Positions 10,729 to 20,896 of a stretch of 64,000 nucleotides of DNA are shown here, piece after piece. The stretch lies in assembly GCA_947258585.1 (NCBI GenBank), contig CAMYIZ010000061.1:28041-92040 (forward strand), read 5' to 3'. Below the pieces are notes generated by a model. The model was not told where the DNA came from. It worked only from the letters and a program-made list of their open reading frames with translations, and ran no database searches. A program made the position numbers and the translations under genes. How positions within the stretch are numbered: position 1 is the first letter of the stretch; the number at the start of each line of letters is the position of its first letter. The DNA is from an uncultured Haliea sp. Its GTDB lineage: Bacteria; Pseudomonadota; Gammaproteobacteria; Pseudomonadales; Halieaceae.

Positions 10729-12609
10729 TTAAAGAACGGAAATGTCCGCGTCATCGCGAAGCTGCTGTTCGTGTTCAACCTGCAACACGGCGCCGAATTC
10801 ACCCCCGATTCGCTGGCTCAGGGCGCGCTGCTGTTCCACTGGCAATGCAGCCAGCTCGCCCGCCTCAACCCGCACAAGTTCGAGTACGCGGGCATCACCG
10901 GAGTCTTCGAGGACATAGTCAACCACCGGGCCGGATGCCGGTGACGGCAGGCTGAATGCCCGCTGCAGCACGACGCCCGGCACTGTGCGGTTGTCACGGC
11001 GAGCGCCGAGTTCAACCTGCCAGTCATAACCTTCCCGCAGTGCCAGGGCCTCGACCGTCTCCTCGCCCGCTGCGACCGCGGCTACCGCCTCCTCGGCGGC
11101 GCGCGTCAGCTGCTCCCGGGCTCGCTCCCGGGTCAGGGCGGCGACAATCTCCTCGCGTACGGCTTCCAGGGGCTGGAGTTCGGGCTTGTTATGGCGATGC
11201 AGGTGTACGGCCACAAAGCGGTCGCCGCCAAGTTCGATCACCTCACTATTGTGACCCAGTTCGAGGACGTCCTCGGAAAACGCCGCGCGCAGGATCGCTG
11301 CCTCTGCCAGCGGGCCGGCCTGCTGGTCACGGGAGACGGGCTCGCTGCGCTGTACCTCGAGACCCAGTTCCTCGGCCGGCCGGGCCAGGCTACTCGCGGT
11401 GAATACGAGATCGCGCAGTTTCTCCACTGCGAGCAGCAACGCCACCCGGGCTTCACGTTCCTGCAGCCGCGCCTCCAGTGTCGGGCGCAGTTCCTCAAGG
11501 CTCGGAGGATCGGAGTCCCGTCGCTCGGTCACCTGCAGGATATGGGTGCCGGCATCGGTTACCACGGGCGCGGAAATAGTATTGACCTCCAGACTTGCGA
11601 TCGCCTCTTCCATTTCCTCGGGGAATGCGTCGCCGGCGCTGAACCCGAGATCGCCACCGTTGCTTGCCGAACCCAGATCATCGGAGCGCTCAGCCGCAAC
11701 CGTGGCAAAATCTTCTCCCGCGGCCAGTGCCGCCTGCACCGCTTCAATCCGGCCATTGAACTCTGCTTCCGTTTCGCCATCGGCCCGCTGCAGGAGGATG
11801 TGGGCTACCCGGTTCTCGGTCTGGTACTGATAGCTGTCGACCTCAATCCTGTACTCCTCCTCTATATCCCGCTCTGCAACGGGCTGTCGGAAGTCATCCA
11901 GGGTCATCTCTACATAGTTCAGCTCGACGGTCTCGGGGCTCATGAAGCGCTCTTCATTGGCCCGGTACCAGGCCTCAACCTCATCGCCGCCGGGCTCAGA
12001 TGTTGACAGAAACGACTCCAGGGGAATGGTCAGGTAGCGAATGTCGCGCTGCTCCGCCAGAATGCGGGCGTTCAGCGCCAGTTCAGAGGGAGTTGCGAAA
12101 TCGCTGCCGCTCAGACCCGCGCGCAACTGGTTGAGAACCAGATCGTCCTTGAGCGCAAGCTTGAAGCTGGCGGGAGTGTAACCCGCGGAAGCCAGCATGC
12201 TCTTGTACATCTCCGGTGAAAACTGGCCGTCAAGCTGGAATTGCTCCATGCCGGCGATCACCGCACCCAGTTCTGCTTCGGATATCGTCAACCCCAAGTC
12301 GCGGGCAGACTGCATCACCAACTTGCGATTGATGATGCCCTCCAGCGCCCGCGCACTCAGTCGCTGCTCGTCCAGCATCTGCGGATCGAGATCATCGCCC
12401 ATCATGGCGATCAACTGTCGACGCTGGGTGTCCACCGCCTGCTGCAGCTCAACCGGACTGACCGACTCCCCGTTCACTTCGGCAATACTGCTGCCGCCAC
12501 CACCGAGCAGAATGGATTCAATACCAAAGAGGGCAAAGGAAACAACGATAAGGCCTATAACGATCTTGGCCGTGGTTCCCTGGGTGCTCTTGCGAATATC
12601 CTGAAGCAT
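10729..12609 (-). CDS. ppiD: Periplasmic folding chaperone PpiD (SurA-N and parvulin-type PPIase domains)
   Basis: Inner-membrane-anchored periplasmic chaperone near the Sec translocon that assists outer-membrane and secreted proteins. 626 residues. One N-terminal transmembrane helix (KIVIGLIVVSFALFGIESIL) follows a short cytoplasmic segment. Next come a SurA-N-like helical domain (about 35-190) and a parvulin domain (about 255-350) with VAHILLQR at its start and GGDLGFSAGDAFPEEM near its active site. A long C-terminal helical region closes the protein. The position downstream of hupB is the standard lon-hupB-ppiD order. Confidence 0.93.
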   Translation of the reverse strand: MLQDIRKSTQGTTAKIVIGLIVVSFALFGIESILLGGGGSSIAEVNGESVSPVELQQAVDTQRRQLIAMMGDDLDPQMLDEQRLSARALEGIINRKLVMQSARDLGLTISEAELGAVIAGMEQFQLDGQFSPEMYKSMLASAGYTPASFKLALKDDLVLNQLRAGLSGSDFATPSELALNARILAEQRDIRYLTIPLESFLSTSEPGGDEVEAWYRANEERFMSPETVELNYVEMTLDDFRQPVAERDIEEEYRIEVDSYQYQTENRVAHILLQRADGETEAEFNGRIEAVQAALAAGEDFATVAAERSDDLGSASNGGDLGFSAGDAFPEEMEEAIASLEVNTISAPVVTDAGTHILQVTERRDSDPPSLEELRPTLEARLQEREARVALLLAVEKLRDLVFTASSLARPAEELGLEVQRSEPVSRDQQAGPLAEAAILRAAFSEDVLELGHNSEVIELGGDRFVAVHLHRHNKPELQPLEAVREEIVAALTRERAREQLTRAAEEAVAAVAAGEETVEALALREGYDWQVELGARRDNRTVPGVVLQRAFSLPSPASGPVVDYVLEDSGDARVLELVRVEAGELAALPVEQQRALSQRIGGEFGAVLQVEHEQQLRDDADISVL

Positions 12610-12633
12610 GGGTCAATTTTCCACTGTGTAGCA

Positions 12634-12660
12634 ACAAAAAAGCGCACCCTTGAGTGCGCC
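12634..12660 (-). terminator. Intrinsic terminator after hupB
   Basis: On the minus strand a stem ggcgcac/gtgcgc with a 6-base loop (arms 12654-12659 and 12642-12647) is followed by a run of six T before GTTGC. It separates hupB from ppiD. Confidence 0.75.
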
Positions 12661-12744
12661 TTTCCCTGGACAGTTACCGTATCAATGGTGGAGCTGCAAG
12701 GCTGTCGAATAACGTCGCCGGTAGCTCCGCCGGGATACTGCGAC

Positions 12745-13020
12745 TCAGGGGTTGACCGCATCCTTGAGTGCCTTGCCAGGTTTGAACCCGGGCACGTTGG
12801 ACGCCTTGATCTGGATGGTTTGCCCGGTTTGCGGGTTGCGCCCGTCGCGTGCGGCGCGGTGTTTGACGGCGAAAGTGCCAAAGCCGACCAGCGTTACCTG
12901 GTCACCTTTGCTGAGCGCTGCAGTGATGCTATCGACAATCGCGTCCAGTGCTCGCCCAGCGGAAGCCTTGGGCAGGTCGGCGGAGGCGGCGATGGCATCG
13001 ATGAGTTCGGTCTTGTTCAC
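12745..13020 (-). CDS. hupB: DNA-binding protein HU-beta
   Basis: A 91-residue nucleoid protein that bends DNA as a dimer. It begins [22 protein letters not shown] and carries the beta-arm motif [15 protein letters not shown], with the proline that intercalates into DNA, and ends [13 protein letters not shown]. These are the diagnostic features of HU. It sits 209 bases downstream of lon on the same strand and is followed by its own terminator. Confidence 0.97.
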   Translation of the reverse strand: MNKTELIDAIAASADLPKASAGRALDAIVDSITAALSKGDQVTLVGFGTFAVKHRAARDGRNPQTGQTIQIKASNVPGFKPGKALKDAVNP

Positions 13021-13229
13021 AAGTATCCCCTTGGACTGTTAGCTGACAAAAAGTCATAGTGGTAGCTGCAGCAAGCTGCGGCCAAATTAACGAAAATGTG
13101 GAGTCCCCAGAAGTCTTTCCAGTTTTTCTATCTGGCGTCCACCATCTCTGAAAGCGGGAGAATCACCTCTGGATTCAGGGGCTCGACTGTATACCAGAGC
13201 CGAGTTCACGGTCAACCGATACCCCTGTT

Positions 13230-15641
13230 TCAGTGCGTATTTATCCGGTTTTTCTCGCCCTGGCCCGCATCCTGTCCGCTACCGGGCGCGGGTGCCAAAT
13301 ACTCCTCATCGGTCAGCGGTTCAGGCATTTGCTCGAGAGCGATCGCCAACACTTCGTCTATCCATTTAACCGGCCGGATTTCCAGGTGCTGCTTGATATT
13401 GTCCGGCACCTCTTTCAAGTCGCGCTCGTTCTCTTTTGGAATAATGACAGTCTTGATCCCGCCCCTGCGCGCCGCCAGCAGCTTTTCCTTGAGACCACCA
13501 ATAGGCAGCACTTCGCCGCGCAGGGTAATCTCCCCGGTCATCGCCACATCGGCTCGCACCGCAATCCCGGTGCAGACTGAAACCAGGGCTGTGCACATGG
13601 CCACGCCGGCGCTGGGGCCGTCCTTCGGGGTTGCCCCCTCGGGCACGTGAATGTGAACGTCGTGCTTCTCATGCCATGACGCCGGAATACCGAGCATCTG
13701 GGAGCGGCTGCGCACGACCGTGGTGGCAGCCTGGATGGACTCCTGCATCACATCCCCCAGGGATCCAGTCTTGACGTAGCGGCCCTTGCCGGCCACTGAG
13801 GCCGCCTCAATGGTCAGCAATTCACCGCCGACCGATGTCCAGGCGAGTCCGGTGACCTGGCCGACCTTGTTCTCGTCCTCGGCAATGCCGTAGTTGAACT
13901 TGCGCACGCCCAGCAGGTCGGGAAGCATTTCAGCCGTTACCGTGGTCTGGCCGCTGCTCTCCTCCAGGGCGAAGCGCTTGACCATCTTGCGGCAGATCTT
14001 GGCAATTTCGCGCTCCAGGGCCCGCACGCCTGCTTCCCGGGTGTAGTAGCGGATGATGTCGATGACGGTACCCTCGGCGATGCTGATCTCGTCCTTGGCC
14101 AGGCCATTTTGCCGCAGCTGCTTGGGAATCAGATAGCGTTCAGCGATGTTGACCTTCTCGTCCTCGGTGTAGCCGGGAATGCGGATCACTTCCATCCGGT
14201 CCAACAGGGGCCCCGGGATGTTCATGGTGTTGGACGTACAGACGAACATCACATCCGACAGATCGTAGTCGACTTCCAGGTAGTGGTCGTTGAAGGCGTG
14301 GTTCTGCTCGGGATCCAGTACCTCAAGCATGGCGGACGCGGGATCGCCGCGGTGGTCCATGCCCATCTTGTCGATCTCGTCGAGCAGGAACAGCGGGTTG
14401 CGAACCCCGGCCTTGGACATTTTTTGCAGCAATTTGCCGGGCATCGAGCCGATATAGGTTCGGCGGTGACCGCGGATCTCGGCCTCGTCACGTACCCCGC
14501 CCAGGGCCATGCGCACGAACTTGCGGTTGGTCGCCCGGGCCAGCGATTCCCCCAGTGACGTCTTGCCGACACCGGGTGGGCCCACCAGGCACAGTACCGG
14601 CCCCTTGATTTTGCGGACGCGCTTCTGCACCGCCAGGTATTCGAGAATCCGTTCCTTGACTTCCTCAAGCCCGAAATGGTCCTCGTTGAGAATGGTGGAG
14701 GCGCGCTTCAGGTCATGCTTGACTTTGCTCCGCCGGGACCAGGGCACACTGACCATCCAGTCGATATAGCTGCGCACCACCGAGGCCTCGGCGGACATCG
14801 GCGACATCATTTTCAGCTTGTTGAGTTCTCCCAGCGCCTTTGTTTTGGCCTCGTCGGGCATGCGCGCATCCTCGATACGGGCCTGCAGGTCGTCCAGTTC
14901 GCTGGGCGCTTCATCAAGGTCCCCCAACTCCTTCTGGATTGCCTTCATCTGCTCGTTCAGGTAGTACTCGCGCTGGCTCTTCTCCATCTGCTTCTTGACC
15001 CGACCGCGGATGCGCTTCTCGACCTGGAACAGGTCGATTTCCGCTTCCATCAGTCCCATCAGATGCTCCAGTCGCGCCCTGACCTGGGCGATCTCCAGGA
15101 TCTTTTGCTTTTCCTGCAAATCCACGCTCATGTGGGCGGCGATGGTGTCCGCGAGTCGCCCCGGCTCGTCAATGCCCGACAGTGAGGTCAACACCTCCGC
15201 CGGGACTTTCTTGCTTAAATTGACGTATTTCTCGAACTGGGAGATGGTTGACCGCAGCAGGCCCTCGGCCTCGGCGTCAGGGATGTCGTCGCTCTCGATT
15301 TCGCGCACGCCGGCCACCGTGAAGCGCCCTTCGTCATTGACGTTGTCGAGCACCGCCCGATAGCTTCCTTCAACCAGCACCTTGATAGTGCCGTCGGGAA
15401 GCTTCAACAACTGCAGGATGTTGGACACAGTGCCGACCTGGTAGATGTCGTCCACGCCGGGGTTGTCATCAGCGGCATTGCGCTGGGCCACCAGCAACAC
15501 CTGCTTGCCGCCGGCCATGGCATCTTCCAGCGCCTCGACGGACTTTTCCCGCCCGACGAACAGCGGCAGCACCATGTGTGGGTAGACCACGACGTCGCGC
15601 AGGGGCAGCAGGGGAAGATCGATAACTGAAGATGAACCCAT
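13230..15641 (-). CDS. lon: ATP-dependent protease Lon
   Basis: Cytoplasmic AAA+ serine protease that degrades misfolded and regulatory proteins. 803 residues in the canonical order. The N-terminal LON substrate-binding domain ([13 protein letters not shown]) is followed by a coiled region. The AAA+ module has Walker [11 protein letters not shown] at about residue 353 and Walker [10 protein letters not shown]. The C-terminal protease domain has the Ser-Lys dyad, with the nucleophile in [11 protein letters not shown] at about residue 676. The tail after [10 protein letters not shown] is low-complexity. A heat-shock-like promoter lies just upstream. Confidence 0.97.
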   Translation of the reverse strand: MGSSSVIDLPLLPLRDVVVYPHMVLPLFVGREKSVEALEDAMAGGKQVLLVAQRNAADDNPGVDDIYQVGTVSNILQLLKLPDGTIKVLVEGSYRAVLDNVNDEGRFTVAGVREIESDDIPDAEAEGLLRSTISQFEKYVNLSKKVPAEVLTSLSGIDEPGRLADTIAAHMSVDLQEKQKILEIAQVRARLEHLMGLMEAEIDLFQVEKRIRGRVKKQMEKSQREYYLNEQMKAIQKELGDLDEAPSELDDLQARIEDARMPDEAKTKALGELNKLKMMSPMSAEASVVRSYIDWMVSVPWSRRSKVKHDLKRASTILNEDHFGLEEVKERILEYLAVQKRVRKIKGPVLCLVGPPGVGKTSLGESLARATNRKFVRMALGGVRDEAEIRGHRRTYIGSMPGKLLQKMSKAGVRNPLFLLDEIDKMGMDHRGDPASAMLEVLDPEQNHAFNDHYLEVDYDLSDVMFVCTSNTMNIPGPLLDRMEVIRIPGYTEDEKVNIAERYLIPKQLRQNGLAKDEISIAEGTVIDIIRYYTREAGVRALEREIAKICRKMVKRFALEESSGQTTVTAEMLPDLLGVRKFNYGIAEDENKVGQVTGLAWTSVGGELLTIEAASVAGKGRYVKTGSLGDVMQESIQAATTVVRSRSQMLGIPASWHEKHDVHIHVPEGATPKDGPSAGVAMCTALVSVCTGIAVRADVAMTGEITLRGEVLPIGGLKEKLLAARRGGIKTVIIPKENERDLKEVPDNIKQHLEIRPVKWIDEVLAIALEQMPEPLTDEEYLAPAPGSGQDAGQGEKNRINTH

Positions 15642-15679
15642 AGAAATCTCCGGGTTGAAAGTGGACAGGCCTGACCCTT

Positions 15680-15707
15680 AGGTGGGGGCGATTGCGTAAA
15701 TCACAAG
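15680..15707 (-). promoter_or_regulatory. Candidate sigma-32 heat-shock promoter of lon
   Basis: Read on the minus strand: CTTGTGA (15707-15701), 13 bases, CCCCACCT (15687-15680). This resembles the RpoH consensus CTTGAAA-N(11-16)-CCCCATNT and lies about 40 bases before the lon start, where E. coli lon also has its heat-shock promoter. Confidence 0.45.
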
Positions 15708-15734
15708 CCTCCTACCGGTGGGCGCCAGCCCCGG

Positions 15735-15756
15735 CCCGGGATGCGGGGATCCCGGG
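15735..15756. terminator. GC hairpin between clpX and lon
   Basis: Perfect 8-base arms cccgggat (15735-15742) and atcccggg (15749-15756) with a 6-base loop. It lies 39 bases past the clpX stop. No T-run is present, so it may attenuate or stabilise the clpX 3' end rather than act as a classical terminator. Confidence 0.4.
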
Positions 15757-15795
15757 TGGGTGGAACTGGACCACGGCTCGCCGCGCCGGCGGCCG

Positions 15796-17094
15796 TTACT
15801 CGTCCTTGGTTGCGGTGCGGGGAGCCGGCTCGTGATTCTGGTACACCAGCAGTGGTTCGGAATCGCCGCGGATCACCGATTCGTCGATAACGACTTTGCT
15901 GACGTCACTCCGGGAGGGAATGTTGTACATGGAGTCGAGCAGCACCCCTTCCAGGATTGACCGCAGTCCGCGGGCCCCGGTCTTGCGCTCCATTGCCCGC
16001 TCCGCGACTGCACGCAGGCCGTCCTCGCGGAAATCCACTTCCACACCTTCCATCTCGAACAGCTTGCTGTACTGCTTGGTCAGGGAGTTGCGCGGCTCGG
16101 TAAGAATCTGCACAAGCGCGGGCACATCCAGCTCCTCCAGGGTTGCGATCACCGGCAAACGTCCGACAAACTCGGGGATAAGTCCATACTGGACGAGGTC
16201 CTCGGGTTCGAGATCGAACAGCAGCTCGCCCACATTGCGGCGCTCGTCCTTGCTCTTGACCTCGGCATTGAAGCCGATGCCGCCCTTCTCCGAGCGGTTG
16301 CGAATGACCTTGTCGAGGCCGGCGAACGCCCCGCCGCAGATGAAGAGGATGTTGGACGTGTCCACCTGCAGGAACTCCTGCTGGGGGTGTTTGCGCCCGC
16401 CCTGCGGCGGCACCGAAGCCACGGTGCCCTCGATGAGCTTCAGCAATGCCTGCTGCACGCCCTCCCCCGACACGTCGCGGGTGATGGACGGGTTGTCAGA
16501 CTTGCGGGAAATCTTGTCGATTTCGTCGATGTAAACGATACCCACCTGCGCCTTCTCGACGTCGTAGTCGCACTTCTGCAACAGCTTCTGGATGATGTTC
16601 TCGACATCCTCACCCACATACCCCGCCTCAGTCAGCGTGGTCGCATCGGCGATGGTAAAGGGCACGTCCAGCAACCGGGCCAGGGTTTCGGCCAACAGGG
16701 TCTTTCCGCTCCCGGTGGGACCCACCAGAAGGATGTTGCTTTTGCCGAGTTCAACGTCTTCGCCGCGGGTGCTGGACTGGCCATGCCGCAGGCGCTTGTA
16801 GTGGTTGTAAACCGCGACAGACAGTACTTTTTTGGCACGCTGCTGGCCAATAACATACTCGTCGAGAATGGCCTTTATTTCGTGCGGGGTTGGCAGATTG
16901 TCGCGCTTGGCTTCACTGCTGCTTTCCTGAACCTCTTCGCGGATGATGTCGTTGCAAAGATCCACACACTCATCACAAATGAACACCGAAGGACCGGCGA
17001 TCAACTTGCGCACTTCATGCTGGCTCTTGCCGCAAAATGAGCAATACAGCAGCTTGCCACCGTCGTCGCCTGATTTTGTGGTGTCTTTACTCAT
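15796..17094 (-). CDS. clpX: ATP-dependent unfoldase ClpX
   Basis: AAA+ ring that recognises tagged substrates, including ssrA-tagged proteins, and feeds them to ClpP. 432 residues. The N-terminal zinc-binding domain is visible with cysteines at 18, 21, 40 and 43 (CSFC, CDEC). Walker A is [10 protein letters not shown] at about residue 124 and Walker B is VYIDEIDKI. The ClpP-docking loop tripeptide is in [10 protein letters not shown], where IGF is seen. It lies directly downstream of clpP (108-base gap) in the tig-clpP-clpX-lon order. Confidence 0.97.
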   Translation of the reverse strand: MSKDTTKSGDDGGKLLYCSFCGKSQHEVRKLIAGPSVFICDECVDLCNDIIREEVQESSSEAKRDNLPTPHEIKAILDEYVIGQQRAKKVLSVAVYNHYKRLRHGQSSTRGEDVELGKSNILLVGPTGSGKTLLAETLARLLDVPFTIADATTLTEAGYVGEDVENIIQKLLQKCDYDVEKAQVGIVYIDEIDKISRKSDNPSITRDVSGEGVQQALLKLIEGTVASVPPQGGRKHPQQEFLQVDTSNILFICGGAFAGLDKVIRNRSEKGGIGFNAEVKSKDERRNVGELLFDLEPEDLVQYGLIPEFVGRLPVIATLEELDVPALVQILTEPRNSLTKQYSKLFEMEGVEVDFREDGLRAVAERAMERKTGARGLRSILEGVLLDSMYNIPSRSDVSKVVIDESVIRGDSEPLLVYQNHEPAPRTATKDE

Positions 17095-17202
17095 GCTTTG
17101 CCCTGTGGTCTATGTGCCCTGTTTTCTCACCTTGTTCAAAGATGAAGTTTTTTCCAGCCATTTGCAAGTCCCGCGGGACCGTGCGGTGGAGAGGCGAGAC
17201 GG

Positions 17203-17844
17203 CTACTTCACCACCGCCGCGCGACGGTCGATGACCTCGTCCACCAGGCCGTACTCCTTGCTCTGCTCGGCATTCATGAACCGGTCGCGCTCAGTATCGC
17301 GCTCGATGGTCTCGAGAGTCTGACCAGTGTGCTCGGCCATCAGTTCATTCAGACGACGCCGGATGATGAGGATTTCACGGGCGTGAATGTCAATGTCGGA
17401 CGCCTGGCCGTGGGCGCCGCCGCTGGGCTGGTGAATCATGGTGCGGGCGTTGGGCAGGATGAACCGCTTGCCCTTGGCACCGCCACCGAGCAGGAATGCA
17501 CCCATGGACGCCGCCTGGCCAATGCACATGGTACTGACGTCGGGCTTGATGAACTGCATGGTGTCGTAGATCGACAGGCCCGCAGTAACGGAACCCCCTG
17601 GCGAATTGATGTACAGGTTGATGTCCTTGTCCGGATTTTCCGATTCCAGGAACAGCAGCTGCGCCACGATCAGGTTGGCCATGTGGTCCTCCACCGGCCC
17701 CACCACGAACACCACCCGCTCCTTGAGCAGGCGGGAGTAGATATCATAGGAGCGCTCCCCGCGGGCAGTCTGCTCCACAACCATCGGGATCAACCCGAGG
17801 TTGTTAATGGTGTTGCTGTTGCGGCCGTCTGGCAGGTTCGACAT
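17203..17844 (-). CDS. clpP: ATP-dependent Clp protease proteolytic subunit
   Basis: Barrel-shaped serine peptidase partner of ClpX. 213 residues. The catalytic triad is visible: Ser113 in GQAASMG, His138 in ARTMIHQP, and an Asp near residue 187 in ERDTERDRF. The N-terminal propeptide is expected to be processed, as in E. coli. GC-rich inverted sequence at 17876-17905 lies between tig and clpP but has no T-run, so read-through from tig is possible. Confidence 0.97.
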   Translation of the reverse strand: MSNLPDGRNSNTINNLGLIPMVVEQTARGERSYDIYSRLLKERVVFVVGPVEDHMANLIVAQLLFLESENPDKDINLYINSPGGSVTAGLSIYDTMQFIKPDVSTMCIGQAASMGAFLLGGGAKGKRFILPNARTMIHQPSGGAHGQASDIDIHAREILIIRRRLNELMAEHTGQTLETIERDTERDRFMNAEQSKEYGLVDEVIDRRAAVVK

Positions 17845-17908
17845 GGTTGGCTGTTCCTCAAGCTATCATTCCGGTGGGAGCCACCCTGCGGTGGCCCCCG
17901 GGTTTGTG

Positions 17909-19234
17909 TCAGCCCTGGTTCTGCTGGGCCTGGGCGATCGCTTCCTGGTAAGTGCAGGGCTGCTCCGTGATCTCGGCATCCTCCAGCAGCTTTTCCACCA
18001 CCGAGTCCTCCAGCACCTTGGACTCCACCGAAGCCAATTGCTCGGGATTGCCATAGTACCAGTTGACGACTTCTTCCGAGTCCTGGTAGGTCGCCGCCAG
18101 CTCTTCGACGGTTGACCGCACTTTTGCCGGATCCGCCTTGAGGCTGTGCTTGCTGATCATCTCGGAGAGGATCAGGCCCAGCTTGACCCGGCGCTCCGCG
18201 TTCTCGCGGAACATGTCATCGGGAAGAATGGACTTGAGATCCAGCCCCTCGGGCGCGGAGCCGCCAAACTGCTGGAACATCTGCCCGCGCAACGCGTCGA
18301 TTTCCTGGGCTACCAGAGCCCTGGGAACTTCCAGTGCCTTGTGCGCTTCGACCACCGCGTCCATGACCTGTTGCTTGACCTTGTTGTTTACGGCGTTTTT
18401 GAGCTCCCGGCTCATATTTTCTGCCACTTCCTTGCGGAATTGCTCTTCGCCGCCCTCTTCCACGCCATAGAGCTTGAACAGTTCCTCGTCCAGGGGCGCG
18501 GGTGTCAGGGCCTTGACGCTATTGACCTTGACCGCGAACTGCACCGCGGCACCGCGCAGATCTTCATTGTGATAGTCCTCTGGAAAGCTCAGCTCCAGGG
18601 TCTTTTCTTCCCCAGCCTGCATGCCGACGATGCCATCCTCAAAACCGGGAATCATGCGCCCGGAGCCGAGTTCCAGATCAGAGCCATCGGCACTGCCGCC
18701 CTCGAAGGGCTCGCCGTCACGGGTGCCGGTGTAATCGATGTTGACCCGGTCGCCAGTGGCCGCCGCGCGCTCCACATCGTCCCAGCTGCCCTGCTGCTTG
18801 CGGAACACATCAATGATGGTGTCGACGTCAGCATCGGTGACTTCAGCCACCGGTCGGCTCACTGCGAACCCGGCCATTGGCACCACATCCACTTCCGGGA
18901 AAACTTCGAAAGTGGCCACGTACTCCAGGTCCCTGCCGGGCTCCAGATGGCGAGGCTCAATGCTGGGCTGGCCCGCGGGGCGCAGTTTCTCCTGCACCAC
19001 TGCCTCCTGGAAGGAGCGGCTCATGACCTCGCCAAGCACCTCCTGCCGCACGCCCGCGCCGAAACGCTGCCGCATGACCTTCATCGGCACCTTGCCGGGG
19101 CGGAAGCCGGGCAAGCGCACGTTCTTGGCCGCTTTCTGCAGCCGGGAATCGACCTCGCCGTCGACGCGCGCGGCGGGAACGCCTACGGTCAGACGTCGCT
19201 CTAGGCCTGAAGTCGTTTCAATGGACACCTGCAT
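17909..19234 (-). CDS. tig: Trigger factor, ribosome-associated chaperone
   Basis: Binds the ribosome exit tunnel and shields nascent chains; also has FKBP-type prolyl isomerase activity. 441 residues. The N-terminal ribosome-binding domain has the signature loop LPGFRPGKVPMKVM. The FKBP domain spans about residues 155-240 (NIDYTGTRDGEPFEGG). The helical C-terminal chaperone domain follows. It heads the tig-clpP-clpX-lon cluster; tRNA-Leu lies 86 bases upstream on the same strand. Confidence 0.96.
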   Translation of the reverse strand: MQVSIETTSGLERRLTVGVPAARVDGEVDSRLQKAAKNVRLPGFRPGKVPMKVMRQRFGAGVRQEVLGEVMSRSFQEAVVQEKLRPAGQPSIEPRHLEPGRDLEYVATFEVFPEVDVVPMAGFAVSRPVAEVTDADVDTIIDVFRKQQGSWDDVERAAATGDRVNIDYTGTRDGEPFEGGSADGSDLELGSGRMIPGFEDGIVGMQAGEEKTLELSFPEDYHNEDLRGAAVQFAVKVNSVKALTPAPLDEELFKLYGVEEGGEEQFRKEVAENMSRELKNAVNNKVKQQVMDAVVEAHKALEVPRALVAQEIDALRGQMFQQFGGSAPEGLDLKSILPDDMFRENAERRVKLGLILSEMISKHSLKADPAKVRSTVEELAATYQDSEEVVNWYYGNPEQLASVESKVLEDSVVEKLLEDAEITEQPCTYQEAIAQAQQNQG

Positions 19235-19320
19235 GGTTATTCCTCACAATCCAATCGGTAGGGGACGCCTCGGCGCCCAGTCATCAGGGGTGACCTTGCA
19301 CCGGCAAGGCCACGGTAAGT

Positions 19321-19405
19321 TGGTGCGGAAGGAGAGACTCGAACTCTCACGCCTTGCGGCACTGGAACCTAAATCCAGCGCGTATACCAATTTCGCCACT
19401 TCCGC
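19321..19405 (-). tRNA. tRNA-Leu(UAG)
   Basis: 85-base class II tRNA on the minus strand. The acceptor stem GCGGAAG pairs with CTTCCGC and CCA is encoded. The anticodon stem-loop CTGGA-TTTAGGT-TCCAG gives anticodon UAG. The variable arm TGCCGCAAGGCG is the long form of leucine tRNAs, and the T-loop is GTTCGAGTC. It lies immediately upstream of tig, as in Pseudomonas. Confidence 0.96.
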
Positions 19406-19594
19406 TTGTCGGGATATCACCATTGCGACCGGCCGGCATGCTGGAATTTTCCTGCAAACATGCCGTAACTTTTTGATTCTTCTGGGGTAAATGCCCCATC
19501 AGAGCGCAATGTGGAGCTCTCACAAGGGCGCAGATTCTGCCACAAAGCCAGCCCCTGTACAACCGCATCACCGCCGGCACGACGCACTGCAGGC

Positions 19595-20647
19595 TCAGTC
19601 TGTCAGGCAGGCGGGGTCGAAGCCGTCTTCACCTCGCAGCCAGCGCGCCACTTCGGCGGCCGCGGCTCCGGGAAGCGCGCTGTAGAGCGCCTCCAGGGAC
19701 TGCCGCTGGGATTCCGGCATGTCCAATCCGCGGTCGCGAAACAGCTCGCGGTCCCGCTGCAACTGCCTCCAGGCCGCGGCCCCGAGCACGGAAGCGAGAA
19801 CGCTGTCTGCAGCCTCTCCCGCTCCGGCATAGAGTCGCGCCAGACCGAGCAGCGCCGGCAGGGAGCACAGACCCTGGATCATCGGATTGCAAAAATGCCC
19901 CCGCAGGGCGGCAGAATCCGAGCACTGCCGCTGCTCAAGGGGGTGCAGGTAAAGATGTCGACTGCGCACCGCACCATCATTCACCGGGTAATTGTCCCAC
20001 AGTACCAGCGGTCGCCCCAGGGCCTCCTGCGCCTGCTCCAGGTCGCCCGTTGTAATGGCCGGGGAACACACTGCGTTGCCGGTCCAGAGTATATCGGTAT
20101 CCGCTGGCAACAGGCGCCCGAGGTCTTTCCAGTAGGACTCCGGGCGTTGGCCGAAGTGGCGCTCCAGCACCGGATCAAAGGAGTAGTAGGTGGGGCACAC
20201 CAGCATCCGGGAGGCCGTGGTCCAGCCGCGGATATCGGCGACGATTTCCGCCTGACGCCCGGCGAGATCTGGCTGCGCGCCCGGCATATCGTCGAACAGC
20301 ACCGCAAGCAGGGGGGCGTCCAGCTGGTTGAGACGCTCAATCTTGTCCCGCAGCTGGCGCCGCTCCACCGCACCGTAGGCCGCGTAGAGCAGAAATGGGG
20401 ACAGGCCGACCCCGAACTTCACTCCCGTCGCAGCGTAATGCCCGGCAAGCTCACGCAGTTGTAGCCAATCACCCGCTGGCCAGTCGCCCTGCCAGCGCTT
20501 GCGCAGGAAAGGGTCGGCTTTAGGTGCATAAAGATAGCTGTTGAGACCAAGATCGCGGAGGAAGCCTGCATACTCGAGGCGCAATTGGTGGCTCCAGGGG
20601 CGACCATAAAAGCCCTCGACAACCCCGGCAAGGAAGTCAGGTGCCAT
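19595..20647 (-). CDS. GH84-like beta-N-acetylglucosaminidase (O-GlcNAcase family), cytoplasmic form
   Basis: A 350-residue single-domain glycoside hydrolase. Family GH84 features visible: EGFYGRPWSH at residues 11-20, YLYAPKADPFLR at 38-49, the paired catalytic aspartates D119-D120 in VLFDDMPG, and LWDNYPVNDG later. GH84 enzymes remove beta-linked N-acetylglucosamine by substrate-assisted catalysis. No signal peptide or carbohydrate-binding module is seen, unlike many secreted bacterial members, so an intracellular role is inferred. It stands alone, between tRNA-Leu and a candidate small RNA. The physiological substrate is unknown. Confidence 0.8.
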   Translation of the reverse strand: MAPDFLAGVVEGFYGRPWSHQLRLEYAGFLRDLGLNSYLYAPKADPFLRKRWQGDWPAGDWLQLRELAGHYAATGVKFGVGLSPFLLYAAYGAVERRQLRDKIERLNQLDAPLLAVLFDDMPGAQPDLAGRQAEIVADIRGWTTASRMLVCPTYYSFDPVLERHFGQRPESYWKDLGRLLPADTDILWTGNAVCSPAITTGDLEQAQEALGRPLVLWDNYPVNDGAVRSRHLYLHPLEQRQCSDSAALRGHFCNPMIQGLCSLPALLGLARLYAGAGEAADSVLASVLGAAAWRQLQRDRELFRDRGLDMPESQRQSLEALYSALPGAAAAEVARWLRGEDGFDPACLTD

Positions 20648-20763
20648 AATATCCGAGGCCCATATTACCTTTCGCGATTATTTTCAAGTCATTTATTCCG
20701 AATCAGCCTAATAATCGAGCGCTTAACTGTGGAAAATTACCACTGATAGGCGATACTTGAGGT

Positions 20764-20890
20764 GTGGTCGTTTATCCCCTGAATGATTGTAGCGGCCGCA
20801 GGAGCACCCCTTTTGCTCTGATGGGAAGCAATTCCTTTGTGTTTCACTCCTAATGGTCTTCTTGGGTCCCTTTCGGGACCCTCTTTTTTT
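20764..20890 (+). ncRNA. Candidate small RNA, orphan plus-strand transcript
   Basis: No plausible ORF explains a plus-strand transcript here; both neighbours are on the minus strand. Yet the region ends in a textbook plus-strand terminator (20864-20890). A possible promoter is TGGAAA (20730-20735), a 16-base spacer, and GATACT (20752-20757). Inside is a second hairpin, GAGCA (20802-20806) with TGCTC (20814-20818). The predicted RNA is about 127 nt. No Rfam family is recognised, so this is a structural inference. Confidence 0.45.
20864..20890 (+). terminator. Strong intrinsic terminator, plus-strand direction
   Basis: GGGTCCC (20864-20870), loop TTTC, GGGACCC (20875-20881), TC, then seven T (20884-20890). 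On the minus strand the stem is followed by AAGAAG, so it cannot serve the pilZ operon and must end a plus-strand transcript. Confidence 0.85.
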
Positions 20891-20896
20891 GCGCTG

